Shown in pieces: positions 1 to 12,235 of a stretch of 64,000 bases of DNA. The position numbers and the translations under genes were made by a program. Source of the DNA: Capsicum annuum (taxonomy: Eukaryota; Streptophyta; Magnoliopsida; Solanales; Solanaceae). Positions within the stretch are counted from its first letter, which is position 1. Each line of letters opens with the position of its first letter. The notes under the pieces were generated by a model. That model had not been told where the DNA came from. It did no database searches and saw only the letters and a program-made list of their open reading frames with translations. The stretch lies in contig NC_061116.1 of NCBI RefSeq assembly GCF_002878395.1, positions 121,342,352-121,406,351 on the forward strand. The letters run 5' to 3'.

Positions 1-986
1 ATAAGTGAATCTAAACCATATCGAGAATGATATCAAAATTGGTAATCTCTAACTCTTCAAGATCTACTAAAGTGACTTTCTGGGATATTATGATCGGATA
101 GTTCTAATATACCTACCTAGCTACAATAGAGACACCTACTAGGGTAGACATTAAGAAGGGTTCTGCTAAAGATTCAAGACTGATATCAAAATCGATTGCT
201 ATATACGGGGTTACAAAAGAAGGTGAAGCTCTGGGTTATAATAAAACATGCACATGAAGATGAAGGCCTGTAATATACCCGTAATCACATTAGTATAGCT
301 TTCCTAATTGTGTTGGGGCTGGAGTGTATAAATTCTTTTTTGGTGTTGATCACTGGTGGTACTAGAAGTGGTGCCTTACTAAGTCAGGAAACCTGTTGGA
401 ACAGAAGGACGATTGGACTGGACCTATTGGCACAAATCTCTTCCCCTCTGAGTCACTGTTGGACACTCTCTAACTCTGTGACCTAGCTTTTCCTACCCAA
501 AACACATACCACTGCCAGCCTTACACACACCCTGATGATTCCTACCATATTTTTGGCAAAGTGGATTAGTATGACCACTGTTTACACTAACCTGGGACTT
601 TGAGCCTAGTGTTTTATCCTAATTGTCATTCCTGAACTTTGGCACTGGCGCCTTAGCTGAAGAAGGAGATGGGGCTAAGAATTTTTGATAGAATTAGGAG
701 CAGTTACTACCCTCTAATCTTGGCTTAAAACTACTTGTTATAGCTTTTTTATTTTCTCTCTCTCTTTCTTTCTATACTTCTCCCCCTCACTCTGCTGATT
801 ATGAACCCTAAGCCTAGATAGGACAACAACCTGCTGATTATTCTAAGAAACTACTGAATAAGCTAAGGTAGTGAAGGTACCTCTGACCTCAGCGTGAGAG
901 ACGTGCTCATTTAGGAGATCTTCTTGAACAGGCAAAGGTGCAGGATGATTGTTATTCCTCCATCTGTTGTTATTTCTGGGAGACAT
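1..986 (-). pseudogene. gag and start of protease, Ty3/gypsy element E1 (degenerate)
   Basis: Minus-strand gag remnant of an LTR retrotransposon; Gag would package element RNA and Pol. The ATG at 984-986 (reverse) begins MSPRNNNRWRN and continues into a segment like the usual gag N-terminus (HAEVRGTFTTLAYSVV) before a stop near 848. Further in, around 480-600, a double zinc-knuckle relic can be read: LCQKYGRNHQGVC, then a second knuckle with EKLGHRVRECP. Downstream (about 1-290) a protease start (NVITGILQAF) follows with frameshifts. Start choice rests on the knuckle order and on the ATG lying about 225 nt from the LTR-1 edge, the same spacing as in neighbour E2. Several stops and at least one frameshift make it non-functional. 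RT and integrase would lie left of the window. The family call is firm; exact frame joins are approximate. Confidence 0.8.
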
Positions 987-1192
987 TTTCTGTACACAAA
1001 AGGAAGAATGACTTAGAAAGAGAGTTTAAATAGAACACCATGCTCTTTCGCACAATATGAATACTGAAAGAAGGGAAACTTTTTCTAAAATATCTTATAG
1101 CCACTTGTCCATAACTATAGCGCGCTTCACACCCATGCACAAGACTCTACTCAACATAGATTTTTAGACTCCCTAGGAAACTGTAAAACCTT

Positions 1193-1207
1193 AGGCTCTG
1201 ATATCAA
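1193..1207 (-). other. Primer-binding site of element E1
   Basis: Read on the minus strand this is TTGATATCAGAGCCT, a one-mismatch version of the TTGGTATCAGAGCC primer-binding site complementary to initiator-Met tRNA that plant LTR retrotransposons commonly use. It lies a few bases from the TGACA end of LTR-1, which fixes the orientation of E1 and the inner LTR boundary. Confidence 0.8.
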
Positions 1208-2047
1208 GTTTTGTCACGACCCAAGGCTACCCCCTAGTTGCGATAACGGTGCTTATGGTCACAAGTGACCACAAGCTAACCTATAAGCTGGTACCTGTTG
1301 TGAGTACTGAGTAAACTGATAATAAAAGACATATACAGAAAATAACTGATAACACCATAAGGTTTAAAATATTGAAATACGGATAATCATAAATCTAAAC
1401 GTTTGAAAACATACTTAAAAGACAGATAAAATAGCTGATAAATTGACTAACTGTCTGAATAGCTGAAAAGCCTCAAACAGACTGACTAGGGAGCTGATGG
1501 GACAAACCCCCAACTAACTCCAAACTAACTCATGTAGAGAAATACTAAAATACTGAATGAAGATAAACTTGTCCTCGAAAGATGAGGACTCACCACTGCT
1601 GTTGTTGGTGAAGTGTTTAACTTATCTAAGCGCAGTTAAGAAATTTTGTGTTCGAACCTATGATATAAGACGTCATAGCGCAAAAAAAGTATGTGATCAG
1701 TACTTTAAATATACTGGTATATGAGATGAGGTCAAGCTGAAATGCATAGGTTCATGTGCATGAAATACTGCTAATAGAATAGCATGAGATAATGATTGAT
1801 TGAATAACATGAGATATCTACTGCATAATACGCGTGAAAGCGGTAAAATCTGAGAATGTATGACCAAGCATATAACATAATTCTGAAGTAGCCTGTTAAC
1901 TAAAATACTAAAATTTGGTAACTAAATAACTGATAAACTATATGTTATGGTCATGTAAACCTAAACTGATATCTGTACTGGATACCGAAATAAGACTGTG
2001 GGAGGTATCATCTAACCGACATGCCCCAATCTAAGCTAATCGGGATC

Positions 2048-2312
2048 CAACCTGTAACCCCAGTTGGAAGAGTGTCAGTACCATGTCATGGGTACTAACA
2101 ATGGTTGTGTAGATCTACTAAACTAATTTCCTAAAGGACTAATGAGTCATCCTCATCTGGCAGGTGCTCTAATGAGATATGTGTTACCCTCAACTGGAAG
2201 GTAAACACTTTATCAACCCTCAACGAGCAGGTTGACATCTCTAACCTACACTGGCTACGTAGTTCTAGAACTAACAGGCTGCTACTAAAGGTCACACCCT
2301 CTACTGGTAGGT
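2048..2312 (-). repeat. Repeated ACCTNCCAGTTGAGGGT motif in the R-U5 part of LTR-1
   Basis: Read on the minus strand, variants of ACCTTCCAGTTGAGGGT occur at about 2290-2312, 2211-2232, 2180-2201 and 2146-2165, with a related CTTCCAACTGGGGTTACAGG at 2048-2071. The same motif, also several times and in transcript sense, occurs in the plus-oriented solo LTR at 45569-45796. It lies in the part expected to be transcribed untranslated leader. Confidence 0.7.
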
Positions 2313-3033
2313 GAGCCCCCATCCCTGAGTTTGATCGGTGCTAAATCCTACTCCCAAATGAACTGACACTGATTACTAGGTTGAATTAAGCTTAACTAAA
2401 ATAATAACTGCTGAATGATAATGCTCATGGTTTATCTAAAACCATTTTGCAAATACTGAGACTATCTAAACAACTAGGTTTCGGGTATTCATAACCCCCA
2501 GCATTGAATGAAAATAATAAAAAGGACATATTAAAGCTTTAAAACCATGGTAAAGGATCATTGTTCAAAATTCAACACTTAGTCATTTCATCAAACACAT
2601 GTGGGGTTATGATCTCAAACATGGGAAAGGGTAAAGCATGTGAAATTACCATAGTTACAACACGAACCATGAATTAGGGATCTAACATGGAAATTTCATA
2701 CTTCAAACATGTAAGGGCTACTTTCCAACGAAAAACACTTGTAAACATCATGTATAATCGAAATTCATAAAAGCTTCATGGAGATAACTTATTATAAATG
2801 TGTAAGTTCATGATTTAAAACATAATGTTTGAAACACATTAAAACATGCCTTTAGTGGAACTAACAATGAGGGAAGAGTACATCCTTATAGAAGAAGATT
2901 CCAGAGAGAAACTTGACTATCGATCCCTTTGAAGAACACTTGTAAAAACCCTAGTCTCCAATCTTCAAGAGAGAGTTTGATAGAGTATTTGGGATGTTTT
3001 TATTCTTCAAAATATGTTATGAAAGGCCACCAA

Positions 3034-3047
3034 GGGTTATATATGTG
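3034..3047 (-). promoter_or_regulatory. TATA-like box of LTR-1
   Basis: On the minus strand the sequence reads ACATATATAACCC. It lies about 490 nt inside the LTR start, and an 'aaaaaccctag' leader follows roughly 90 nt further on, as expected for an LTR promoter. LTR-2 has CTATATAACC at the equivalent place (about 9110-9120). Confidence 0.5.
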
Positions 3048-3527
3048 GGGACATAAGGGTTTTGGGGGTGGGAAATATTTGGACTACCCCTGACTTAAAA
3101 GCTGAAAATCAACTCCCAGGTGGGTATGACCCAACCCCTTAACTTGTATTCTAGGGTACGAGTGGTACCCTAAGTCATACCCTACCCTTCTCCATGGTCC
3201 CCTATACCGACCAACATATGACCACACAACCCTAACTCGTACCTTGGGGTATGAATGGTACCCACAAAATATACCTTAGACAGTTTCAATAAGTCCACAC
3301 CTAAGGCATCATACGACTTGGCATCATACACCTCGTATCTAATTATACGACTAACATGATGTTGAGCCATATCTTTGACAGTAACCAAAACAAACCTACT
3401 ACCCAACATATGAGTGAGCCATCCCCAAACTGTATCTTAGGGTATGATTGGTACCCATGAATTGTACCATGGACAGAATGTCCAAAACCCATGAATTTTT
3501 GCAAGGGCTAAGGTTTAGGGTGCTTCA

Positions 3528-3540
3528 TTTCCCCCCACTT
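3528..3540 (-). other. Polypurine tract of element E2
   Basis: On the minus strand AAGTGGGGGGAAA directly precedes the TGAAGCACCC start of LTR-1. It follows a GATGAATGATCC segment that also precedes the polypurine tract of element C (12388-12412) and, modified, of D. This is the expected plus-strand primer site, marking 3528 as the 3' edge of the E2 internal region. Confidence 0.75.
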
Positions 3541-3744
3541 AGGATCATTCATCGTCGAATGACGGGTAAGGGTGAGAACAAACACAAGATATCAAATTAA
3601 CACCCATCAAACTTCCCTGCAACCAAATTAGAAAACGAAGACATAAGTCCCAAGCACGATTTATTCCCAAACACCTCCATTCCGACCTCTGACTATGTTA
3701 GAAAAAATATATACAAGAGAAAGCATTCCTTTCCCTTAACCAAG

Positions 3745-6700
3745 TTAGAAAACCAATATGAGTCGAAGAACACATACCTTACGCATGAGTTTCTGGAATA
3801 AAGAACCAACTTGGATACTTGGACTCCATGTCCCCTTCTGCATCCAAATGGCTTTCACCAAAGCCACACTTTTTGTTTGTAATAGGCAAACTTGCCACCC
3901 CAATATCCTTACTGGGACCTCCTTAAGGAACAAAGGATCTGGGATACCAATACCACCCAAAAGAAACAACCAACGAAGGTCCTTCCATACTTTAACTTCA
4001 TACAACCATATGGAATATCAGGTGAATGGAACTTATGCAAGAGAGCAAGTCCAATTCAACTTAGAATTTCCCAGAGACATACCACTAGGAGAGCTTAAGT
4101 CTAGCTATACACCACCCCTATGTTCAAGCCTATCTAAAACTAAAAGGTGTTAACTTACGACACCGAGCTCTACTTGTTACATCTATCTGAAAACACTACT
4201 CTGCTCCATCACCATTATAATATGAAAACCATAAGTAAAAGACATGGGAAAACCATAACCAACCATTATAACCAAAAAACCCAACATATAGTTGGAAACC
4301 CAAAACCATAATACAATTATACCATGAAAACAATTCATAAATCATGCCTTCCTAAGACTTAAATACCCAATACAACTACTGATATATCTACCAATCACAA
4401 CATTCAAGCCTACCGCCTATATACTCGCGGTATGATCTATCCTTCCAATAGCTAAGCAACCTCTATCATTTTCATAAAGGTTTCCACCTCTTACTCCCCT
4501 CCTGACCATTTCTCATGACAACAACCTCACCTTACACTTAAAACCTTCTCTAGTAGTCACTCTAGACTCTCTCCCACTTAGGGACTTCTACATTCCTCAT
4601 TTTTAAAACATCACTATACTTTTTGAGCCACTACCACCCTAATCATAGGAAGGGTCATTAAGGAACCAAATTACAAGAATTATCTATGCCACCCTAGCAA
4701 GACCCACAAAATAAGACCCGACATCATAAGCACTAAGTACTTTATAAAAACCACCTAGACCATAATGAAGAACCATCCCGACATAGCCATACCATAAAAG
4801 GAATCCTTAGGGCTGTACACCGAAAGAAATACTACCGCATATACCATAGGTAACATAACATGAGGTCAAGCCTCATATCAAGGGAACAAGGCGAATACAG
4901 AATGTGAACATTAGGCATAAGCACTATAAGAATATTGTAAACACTACAAGAGTACTCTCTTAGCTTATATTGAAGAGAATCACTATAATATTCAACTCGG
5001 ACTTTCCTAAGAGTCCACCGCTAAAAGAAAATTTTAGATTAATCCTCGACTTTCATCCCATGACACCAATAAGAACAATATTCTGGTCTATTGGGTCTCA
5101 CCAAGGATGTACAGTAGTAACACTTGGTTTTCTTATAACCAAAACCTTATTCATCCATATGCTACTTGGAACCTAATATAGTCACACAAACTCTATGATC
5201 TAACCCATCCAATGATTAGAACCCCAATCCATCCGTTCAACCTGAACCTCCATTCTATAAGTCACAACTTTTCCACTATTGTGTTCCCTAAACCATCAAC
5301 CTTACCCATTCTACATACCTCATCTAACCTACCAATTTACCGACCCAATTCTCACATTATTATCCCCAATCTAACATACTCCCTTTACTAAGATCAAGAA
5401 TTTAGGTTTGATCCTAGTATCTATCAACCACCATATACTACCACCAAAGTACCCCATATAATATATGCACATCCAAAAAATGTATATAGGATCCACCCCA
5501 CAAGGAGGACACCCTAATTTTCTTATTTACCAACCGACCACCTATGCATTGCCAGGAGAAACCATCCCCTTAAGTATGCAAAAATAAAAGCACTTCATAA
5601 GGAAATACTGGAACTGATGAAACCTTTATCTAAGAGATCCCTTAATTTTCCCCATACACTCTTTTAACTCAAATAGACCCATTCTATAAAGAAAAAATAG
5701 AAATGGGACAAGTGTCTAAAATAAGACCAATCTCAAACTCAACCTTCCGATTGGAAAGACACCATGAGGGTCATCATAAAGGACCCTTAGAAATATATGT
5801 ATCACCAAAAGCTAAATGAAAAGAAAAACCTTTCCAGTTAGAACCTTTAACCCGGACCAAATGATAAAGACACATCTTAGAAACCAATCTCTGAGTTCTA
5901 AGATATAATGTAACCTTTCCCTTAATAGCTAGGGAATAAAACCATCCTCCCACTCCATAATCGACTTACCATAGATCCTAAAGATAACCTATCTAGACCC
6001 AATAATTTAACATTGTACAGCACGAGTATAACCAATCCATTCACCAATAATATCAAAATCCACCATATACAAGTCAAACCAATCCACAAGGACCAACAGA
6101 TACCATACATCCCATAGACTCTTTACCAATAATAAAGTCACTTACTGGGGTAGAAATAGAAAAAGAGTCTGAAACAACCTTAGGGCTAAAACCAAAACAC
6201 ACAACCACAAATAAGGTCACGAAAGAGAGAGGGAACCCCAGACCAAGTAACTAATACTCATAACAAAAAAAGAGTTTTCAACATACTAGTGTCAGTATCA
6301 GGACATACCTCAGATAGTAAGGGCATTGAAATGATCCCGACCAGTGTCGAAGCTGGAAGCAACACCCCTTGGTGCATGAGTTAGAAAAGTAGAAACTGGT
6401 ATCCTATTTCCCTAATGGCAATCCTTATGGGACACTCCCGTTGTGTATAACTCAACTGACCAGAATAAAATATTGATTCCTCTCCTTATAGAAATAACCA
6501 TGGTGCAACTAACTGTAAAGTAAGCAGGGAGGATATCGTGGGGTTGACTGAACTCTACTAGCCTAAAAATAATATTTACCAGAAGACTGAGGATAAGAGA
6601 CACTAATAACCATATAGGAACTCCCTATATTCCCTTGGTTAAAGTACTGTGCACCATTCCTACCAAAAATGATTTAAACCCTCCCTAGTCTGAACATTAA

Positions 6701-7026
6701 AATTTCTTGCTTTGTCTCTTTCTCGACCTTGACTAATTCTTTCTCACAAAACTAAGATCAGACTGGCGTGACAGAGACATCACTATCTGGGCTAATAAAT
6801 GGATAGAACGTCGAAACTCAGCATTGTTAATCTATAATTAAGATAACTGAGCATGAGTTCCACCTTCCGAAATAGAGCCAACGGAGACCAGTGGAACTCT
6901 ATGGGAAAACCTAAAAACTGTGACCCTTGACCTAGTCTGTGCCCCATGATTTGGACTAGATCTATTTATGTCTTCCTCAAGCGGGACGGGTAAGTTTCCA
7001 TGAACTTTAGATTGTTGAAACGACAT
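3745..7026 (-). pseudogene. Degenerate gag-pol of Ty3/gypsy element E2
   Basis: Minus-strand polyprotein remnant between LTR-2 (5') and LTR-1 (3'). The gag-like ATG at 7026 begins MSFQQSKVHGN, about 215 nt from the LTR-2 edge, matching E1 spacing. Around 6000-6080 the protease end reads YMVDFDII followed by a changed GMDW. Around 5610-5640 the start of RT reads LRDLLDKGFI. At 3745-3900 the C-terminal chromodomain-like tail reads EVPVRILGWQV...ALVKAIW, the usual last segment of these Pol proteins. Only about 2.2 kb separates protease from tail, against roughly 3.3 kb in the neighbours, so part of RT/RNase H/integrase seems deleted. Many stops and frameshifts. Domain calls at the three anchors are fairly secure; the middle is not resolved. 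Confidence 0.65.
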
Positions 7027-7225
7027 GATCTAAAAGATGAACCAAAAAAATATTTAGGGAAGAGTTCAAGACCTTAGACACCATAGCCCAAAAGTAGAAT
7101 AAAAAGAAAGTGAAACATTACTAAATGCCTCGTAGCCTCCTAATTATAAGTGTAGTGCACAACACACCCATAAGCAAGAGTCTACTCGACATTGCTTTAT
7201 AGACACCCCATGACACCGAAACCTA

Positions 7226-7239
7226 GGCTCTTATACCAA
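7226..7239 (-). other. Primer-binding site of element E2
   Basis: The minus strand reads TTGGTATAAGAGCC, a single change from the plant TTGGTATCAGAGCC tRNA-Met primer site, immediately inside the LTR-2 edge at 7242. It shows that LTR-2 is the 5' LTR of E2. Confidence 0.8.
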
Positions 7240-7511
7240 CTTGACATAGCCCAAACTGGGACCTTATTATAATAAGCAATCCCAAGTCCAACTAGGATTG
7301 AAGACCACCCCCGATACCCGACCAAACCAACTATCAGGCATAAATATACCCAGATTTAGATGAAATTTAAACATATAACAAGATAGAGTAATGCATGATC
7401 TAAGAATTTGGGATAGGTCCATATCTATGACTAACCCAAGCAAGTTCAACCATCCAATATCCAACTAATAACCAAGCCAAAACCATAAACCAAAACCAAC
7501 ACAATAATCCA

Positions 7512-7514
7512 ATA

Positions 7515-7566
<52 letters not shown>
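7512..7566. repeat. (TA)n microsatellite
   Basis: About 54 bp of TA/AT dinucleotides with one interrupting G near 7520, inside LTR-2. This is a simple sequence repeat and is likely length-polymorphic. Confidence 0.95.
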
Positions 7567-7569
<3 letters not shown>

Positions 7570-7932
7570 ATAACATAATCAAACTATACCCAAATCCACA
7601 GTTGTCCATACAAAGCCTCTAAACCAAACCAAAGAGTACTTAGGAAAAGGATAAAATAATTCCAACCTTTAAAACCAATTAAACCAACCATATGCATATA
7701 AACCATACACATATTTATAACCATGCTGGGAAAGGGAATAGATTTTAGCATGCCTTTAAAACCATTAACCTGGTATGTGTTGCTTAAACATCATAATCCA
7801 CCCACAAGGCTATATAGGTCCATTGTAACCCCCTAAATGGGCCCCGATACATGTAGCTTCACAAATTAGATATACCATAAGAGTAGTGGATTCTCAAGTA
7901 CCCTTCACTCTCTATGATAAAATATACAAATG

Positions 7933-8424
7933 TACTTAGAGGATCCCCATGTACCCCAAAAGTAACATATCTGAGGTCGCTATGACCTATCCTTATGTCG
8001 GCAAACATGAGTTTCCAGCATTCGTCCCTTAGACTCTAACCTTCATGGTTATCTATCACACCCCGCCATTTTTGCCCAATTAAAACTATTACCATATAAC
8101 TAAAACAATAATTTCATTTATTATCAATCAAGGTTGTTACAAGAAGTATCATCATACCGACTATAGCTTGCAATTAATTTCCTTAGCCAACCTTAGGGGA
8201 TTCCCATTTACCCCATTGGATAAATTATTAATTTTACTTGGAGGATTACCATGTACCCTACAAGTACATCACTATTAAGCTTACTTGGGGGATTCTCGTG
8301 TACCCCATAAGTATTTCATTATTAAGCTTTGCTTGGGGGATTCCCTTTTACCTAAAAAGACATTCAACATTCAAACCAATTTTATTATTTTATTCACTTG
8401 AGGGATTCTTGTGTACCTTGCAAG
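7933..8424 (-). repeat. Minisatellite-like repeat in LTR-2 (GGGGATTCYCATGTACCCC)
   Basis: A motif close to CTTGGGGGATTCTCGTGTAC (on +, usually continuing CCCA) recurs at about 7933, 8191, 8236, 8282, 8331 and 8396. From 8191 on, the spacing is 45-65 bp. The spacer between copies also repeats (aagta...ttattaagctt between 8255 and 8330). The region is in the likely transcribed R-U5 part of the LTR. Confidence 0.75.
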
Positions 8425-9613
8425 GTTTTTATTCAAATCGATTTCATAGCCATCAAGGTTTTACCATTTAACCACTCTAAACCATTCACACTATTCATAC
8501 CATTTGAAAACTATTCCAAAACCTTTAAACCATTTATATCATTCAAACTATTTAAACCATGCAAAGCCATCCAAATCCATTTAAGGTTCCATTACCAAAT
8601 CATACCATGCAATAGTTCCAACAAATGTTCAACAATAGTGTAAAAACATTCTCTTTGGCATTTTATCAAACATGTTGAGGGCATACCTTTACCAAGACCA
8701 AAACCTAAGTATAAACCATCAAATTTAGGGTTACTCATGACCCATTTATTAAAATATAGCCAACAAGTACCCACATATGCAAACCATCACCAAAAATATA
8801 TTACAACATAATTTAAACTAAGAGTAAACAATACTCAACAATACATACCAAAACCTTCAATAATGGTTTTCAAAACCACTATTCGTGAATCATAATTAAT
8901 GTTTAAAACATATTAAAATATGTATTTAGTCATAACTAATAATGAGGGAAGAGGACATGCCTTAGACAAGAAGATTTTGGAGAGAAACTTGACTCTTGAG
9001 CCCTTCAAAGAACACTTGTAAAAACCCTAGCCTCTAATCTTCAACAGAGAGTTTGAGAGAGTATTTGAAGTGTTTTTATTCTTAAAATATGTAATGAAAG
9101 GCCACCAATGGTTATATAGCATGGGTACATAAGGGTTTTAGGGGTGTAAAATGTCTAGACTACCCCGACTTAAAAGCTAAAAATTAACTCCAGGTGGGTA
9201 CGACCCAACCCCCTAACCCATATCCTAGGGTACGAGTGGTACCGTAACTCATACCCTACACTTCACTACGGTCCCCTATACTGACCGACATACGACCACA
9301 CAACCCTAACTCATACCTTAGGGTATCAATGGTACCCACAAACCCTTCCCACAAATTATACCTTAGACAATTTCAATAAGTCCACACTTAAGGCATATAT
9401 GACTTGGCATCATACACCTCATATCCAATCATATGACTAGCATGATATTGAATTGTAACTTTGATAATAACCAAGATAAACCTACTTTCCAATATATGAG
9501 TAAACCATCCTTAAGTTGTATCTTCGGGAATGATTGGTACCCATGAGTCGTAGTATGGATAGAATATCCAAAACCTATGAATTTTTTCAAGGGACAAGGT
9601 TTAAGGTGTTTAA

Positions 9614-10800
9614 TTACCGTCAGTTGAATAAGGTTATGATTAAGAATAAGTATCCTCTTCCCAAGATTGATGATTTGTTTGTCCAACTTTAGGGTGCTAG
9701 ATGTTTCTATAAGATTGATCTCAGGTCAAGTTATCATCAGCTAAAGATTAGGGAGGTGGACATTCTTAAGACTCCCTTCTAAAATTGATATGCTCATTAT
9801 GAATTCTTAGTTATGTCTTTGGTTTGACTAATGCCTTGGTGACATTCATGGACTTGAGAAATAAGTTCTTCCATTAGTTTCTTGCTTTGTTTGTTATTAT
9901 ATTTATAAATGATATTCTGGTGTATTCCAAGAGTAAGGCATATCATGCTAATCACCTCTGTATCGTGTAACAACCCTTGAAATATCAGCATTTGTATGCT
10001 AAATTTTCAAAGTGCAAATTCTTGTTGAAGGCTATTACTTTTTAGGGCCATGTTATTTCTAGTGAAGGGATCATGGTGGATCTGCAGATAGTTATAGTGG
10101 TTAAAAAGTGGCATATGCTCATGACTCTAACTGATATTTAGAGCTTCTTAGATTTAACCAGATACTATAGAAGATTTGTAGAGAGTTTCTCAACTATAGC
10201 TTCCCCATTGACTAAGTTGACCTAGAAGAAGGTGAAGTTCTTATAGTCTGATACTTGTGAGGGTAGTTTTGAGAAGTTGAAAGATAAGTTGACTTCAGCT
10301 TCAGTTTTGACTCTGCCCGAGGGTGCTGGTGGTTTTGTTGTCTATTATGATGTATCCCATATAGGGATTGGTTGTGTGTTGATGTAGCATGGCAGGGTGG
10401 TGGCCTATACTTCTAGGCAATTAAAAGTTCATGAGAAGAATTATCGAAATCATGACTTGGAGTTGTTGGTTGTGGTGTTTGAATTGAAGATTTGGCATCA
10501 CTATTTGTATTGAGTCTATGTAGATATCATTTTTTATCATAAAAGTCTGTAATATGTGCTCACCTAGAAAGAATTGAATCTCAGGCAGAGGAGGTAGCTT
10601 GAGTTACTAAAAGTCTACCACTTAATTCTCCACTATCACCCAGATAAAGCTAATGTTGTTGTTGATGCTCTTAGCAATTATCCATAGAGAGTCTAGCTTA
10701 TGTGGATGAGGATAAGCAGAAGTTGGTGAAATATATTCACCATTTGGCTAACTTTGAAGTTCATCTCTTCTACTTTGAGGATATTGGGTGTTTGTGCAAG
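9614..10800 (+). pseudogene. Element C: RT and RNase H remnant (5' part cut off by E2)
   Basis: Plus-strand Pol remnant that starts abruptly inside RT with YRQLNK...[13 protein letters not shown], then YKIDLRSSYHQLKI, so the upstream gag, protease and RT N-terminus are displaced left of the window by the minus-strand insertion. The catalytic box reads FINDILVYSKS near 9900: the first of the two essential aspartates is Asn. It continues with CKFLLKAITF..GHVISSEGI, SFEKLKDKLTSASVLTLPEG, an RNase H start (VYYDVSHIGIGCVLM) and LEDHDLELL-like [13 protein letters not shown], ending near DKANVVVDALS at 10650-10680. Multiple stops. It is continuous with the integrase part that follows. Confidence 0.85.
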
Positions 10801-12235
10801 AGGTGATAAAGTCACCCCTTGTTGCTGAAATAAAGGAGATGCAGGTATTAAATCCCATCTTAATAAAGATTAAGGGAGATGTGGGTCAACAAATAGTTGT
10901 AGCTTTTGAGATCGGTGGTCGTGGGTCAACCAAGAAAGATTATGCATTACTGATGTAGATGGGTTGAGTGAGAGGATCTTGGCAGAGGCCCATGGGTCTC
11001 ATTATGTCATTAATCCTGGTTTAATGAAGTTTTATCATGATCTAAAGAAGATTTATTGGTGGAACAATTTGAAGTGATATATGGCCAATTTTATAGCTAA
11101 ATGCATGATGTACCAATAAGTGAAGATTGAGCACTTGAGGTGGGTTGACTCAAGAGATCAAACTGTCGGTGTGGAAATAAGAGATAATTAATATGGATCT
11201 CATCACCAGTCTTCCTCAATCTTAGAATTAGTTTGATCCGATTTGGGTCATCATGGATAGGATGACTAATTTTGCTCGCTTCTTGCTAGTAAGGACTAAT
11301 TATTCAGCAGCAGATTATGCATAGTTGTTCCTCCAAAAGATTGTGAAGTTGCATCGGGCGCCTATTTCTATTATGTCAGATCACGTTACTCAGTTCTCAT
11401 TGCATTTTTGGCATTTATTTTAGAGAAGTTTAGGAACTAAGGTGAGTCTTAGTACTGCTTTTCACCCACAATCGGATGGGCAAGAAGAAAGGACTATTCA
11501 GATATTAAAAGATATGCTTTGAGCTTGCGTGATTGACTATGGTGGTTGTTGGGTTGACCATTTGACTCTTATAGAGTTTGTGTATAATAATAGCTACCAC
11601 TCTAGTATTTGGATGGCTCTGTTTAAGGCATTATATGGTAGGCGGAGTAGGTCTCCCACTAGGTTGTTTGAGGTTAGTGAGGCAGAGATATTTGGCCCAA
11701 ATTTGGTTCACCAAGCGATGGAGAATGTGAAGGTGATGCTGGATATACATAAAGCTGCCCAAAGCCACCAAAAGTCCTATGTGGATATGAGGAATAGGGA
11801 GTTAGAGTTTGATGTTGGCGATTGGGTGTTCTTGAAGGTATCTCTCATGAAGGGAGTAATGCGGTTTGGGAAGAAGGGAAAGCTCAGTCCCTGATATATT
11901 GGCTCATACTTGGTCTTGAAGAGGGTTGGTAATGTTACATATGAGTTGGAATTGCCTCCTAGTTTAAGCTCTATCCATTCGGTATTTTATGTTTTGATAT
12001 CAAGAAAGTGTGTGGGTGATCCTTCTATGGTTATTCTTGTAAAGGAGGTGGTATTTTGGATTCCATATCATTTGAGAAAGTCCCAATTGAAATTTTGGAT
12101 CAAAAAGTTTGACGGTTACGGATAAAGGACGTAGGTTCAGTAAAGGTTCTATGGAGGAACCATAAAGTTGAAGAGGCTATTTAAGAAGCCGAAGAGGATA
12201 TGAAGTTCAAGTATCAATTCTTGTTTTTCTCTCTG
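10801..12235 (+). pseudogene. Element C: integrase and chromodomain-like tail (degenerate)
   Basis: Integrase would insert element cDNA into the genome. The HHCC zinc domain survives as LMKFYHDLKKIYWWNN...CMMYQ (about 11020-11115), followed by a damaged core. The longest open stretch, 11529-11894, gives IDYGGCWVDHLTLIEFVYNN, ALYGRRSRSP and GDWVFLKVSLMKGVMRFGKK. A stop after KLSP is followed at 11910-12125 by RVGNVTYELELP and SIHSVFYVLISRKC. The tail SVKVLWRNHKVEEA is readable at about 12135-12175 (chromodomain-like). Several stops and frameshifts; family assignment firm. Confidence 0.85.

Larger units (their letters stand above)
1212..3527 (-). mobile_element. LTR-1 (Ty3/gypsy, minus orientation)
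   Basis: About 2.3-kb long terminal repeat. In element orientation it starts TGAAGCACCC (at 3527) and ends GGGTCGTGACA (at 1212). It is bounded by a purine tract on the 3527 side and a primer-binding site on the 1212 side. It therefore serves both as 5' LTR of E1 (gag at 986) and as 3' LTR of E2 (pol at 3745 onward). The outer 0.7 kb (about 2860-3527) closely resembles the same part of LTR-2 (about 8925-9613), while the rest does not. It contains a TATA-like box, an 'aaaaaccctag' leader and a repeated CCAGTTGAGGGT motif. No coding capacity. Confidence 0.85.
7242..9613 (-). mobile_element. LTR-2 (5' LTR of E2, minus orientation)
   Basis: About 2.4-kb LTR beginning (+ strand) TGACATAGCCC next to the primer-binding site and ending at the junction with the RT of element C (ACCGTCAGTTGAATAAGG at about 9617). 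The right third (8925-9613) aligns closely with LTR-1: the same leader, TATA-like box at 9110-9120 and repeated GGTAC-type palindromes. The left two thirds differ from LTR-1. It includes a (TA)n microsatellite and a 47-bp-spaced minisatellite. The sequence aattac at the junction agrees with a 5-bp target duplication inside the conserved DYRQLN coding segment, but the partner copy is outside the window. Confidence 0.75.

Noticed and set aside
3758..4153. 131-residue open frame on the plus strand
   Set aside because: It lies antisense to the chromodomain-like end of E2 pol on the minus strand; composition gives no domain, and the minus strand reading has family matches.
7875..8424. CRISPR-like spaced repeats
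   Set aside because: Repeats are imperfect, spacers also repeat, and the context is a plant LTR.
9614..12235. Endogenous pararetrovirus as the source of the RT
   Set aside because: Integrase with HHCC zinc domain, LTRs, primer-binding sites and polypurine tracts are present in the neighbouring elements and the order RT-RNase H-integrase is gypsy; no movement protein or coat domain seen.
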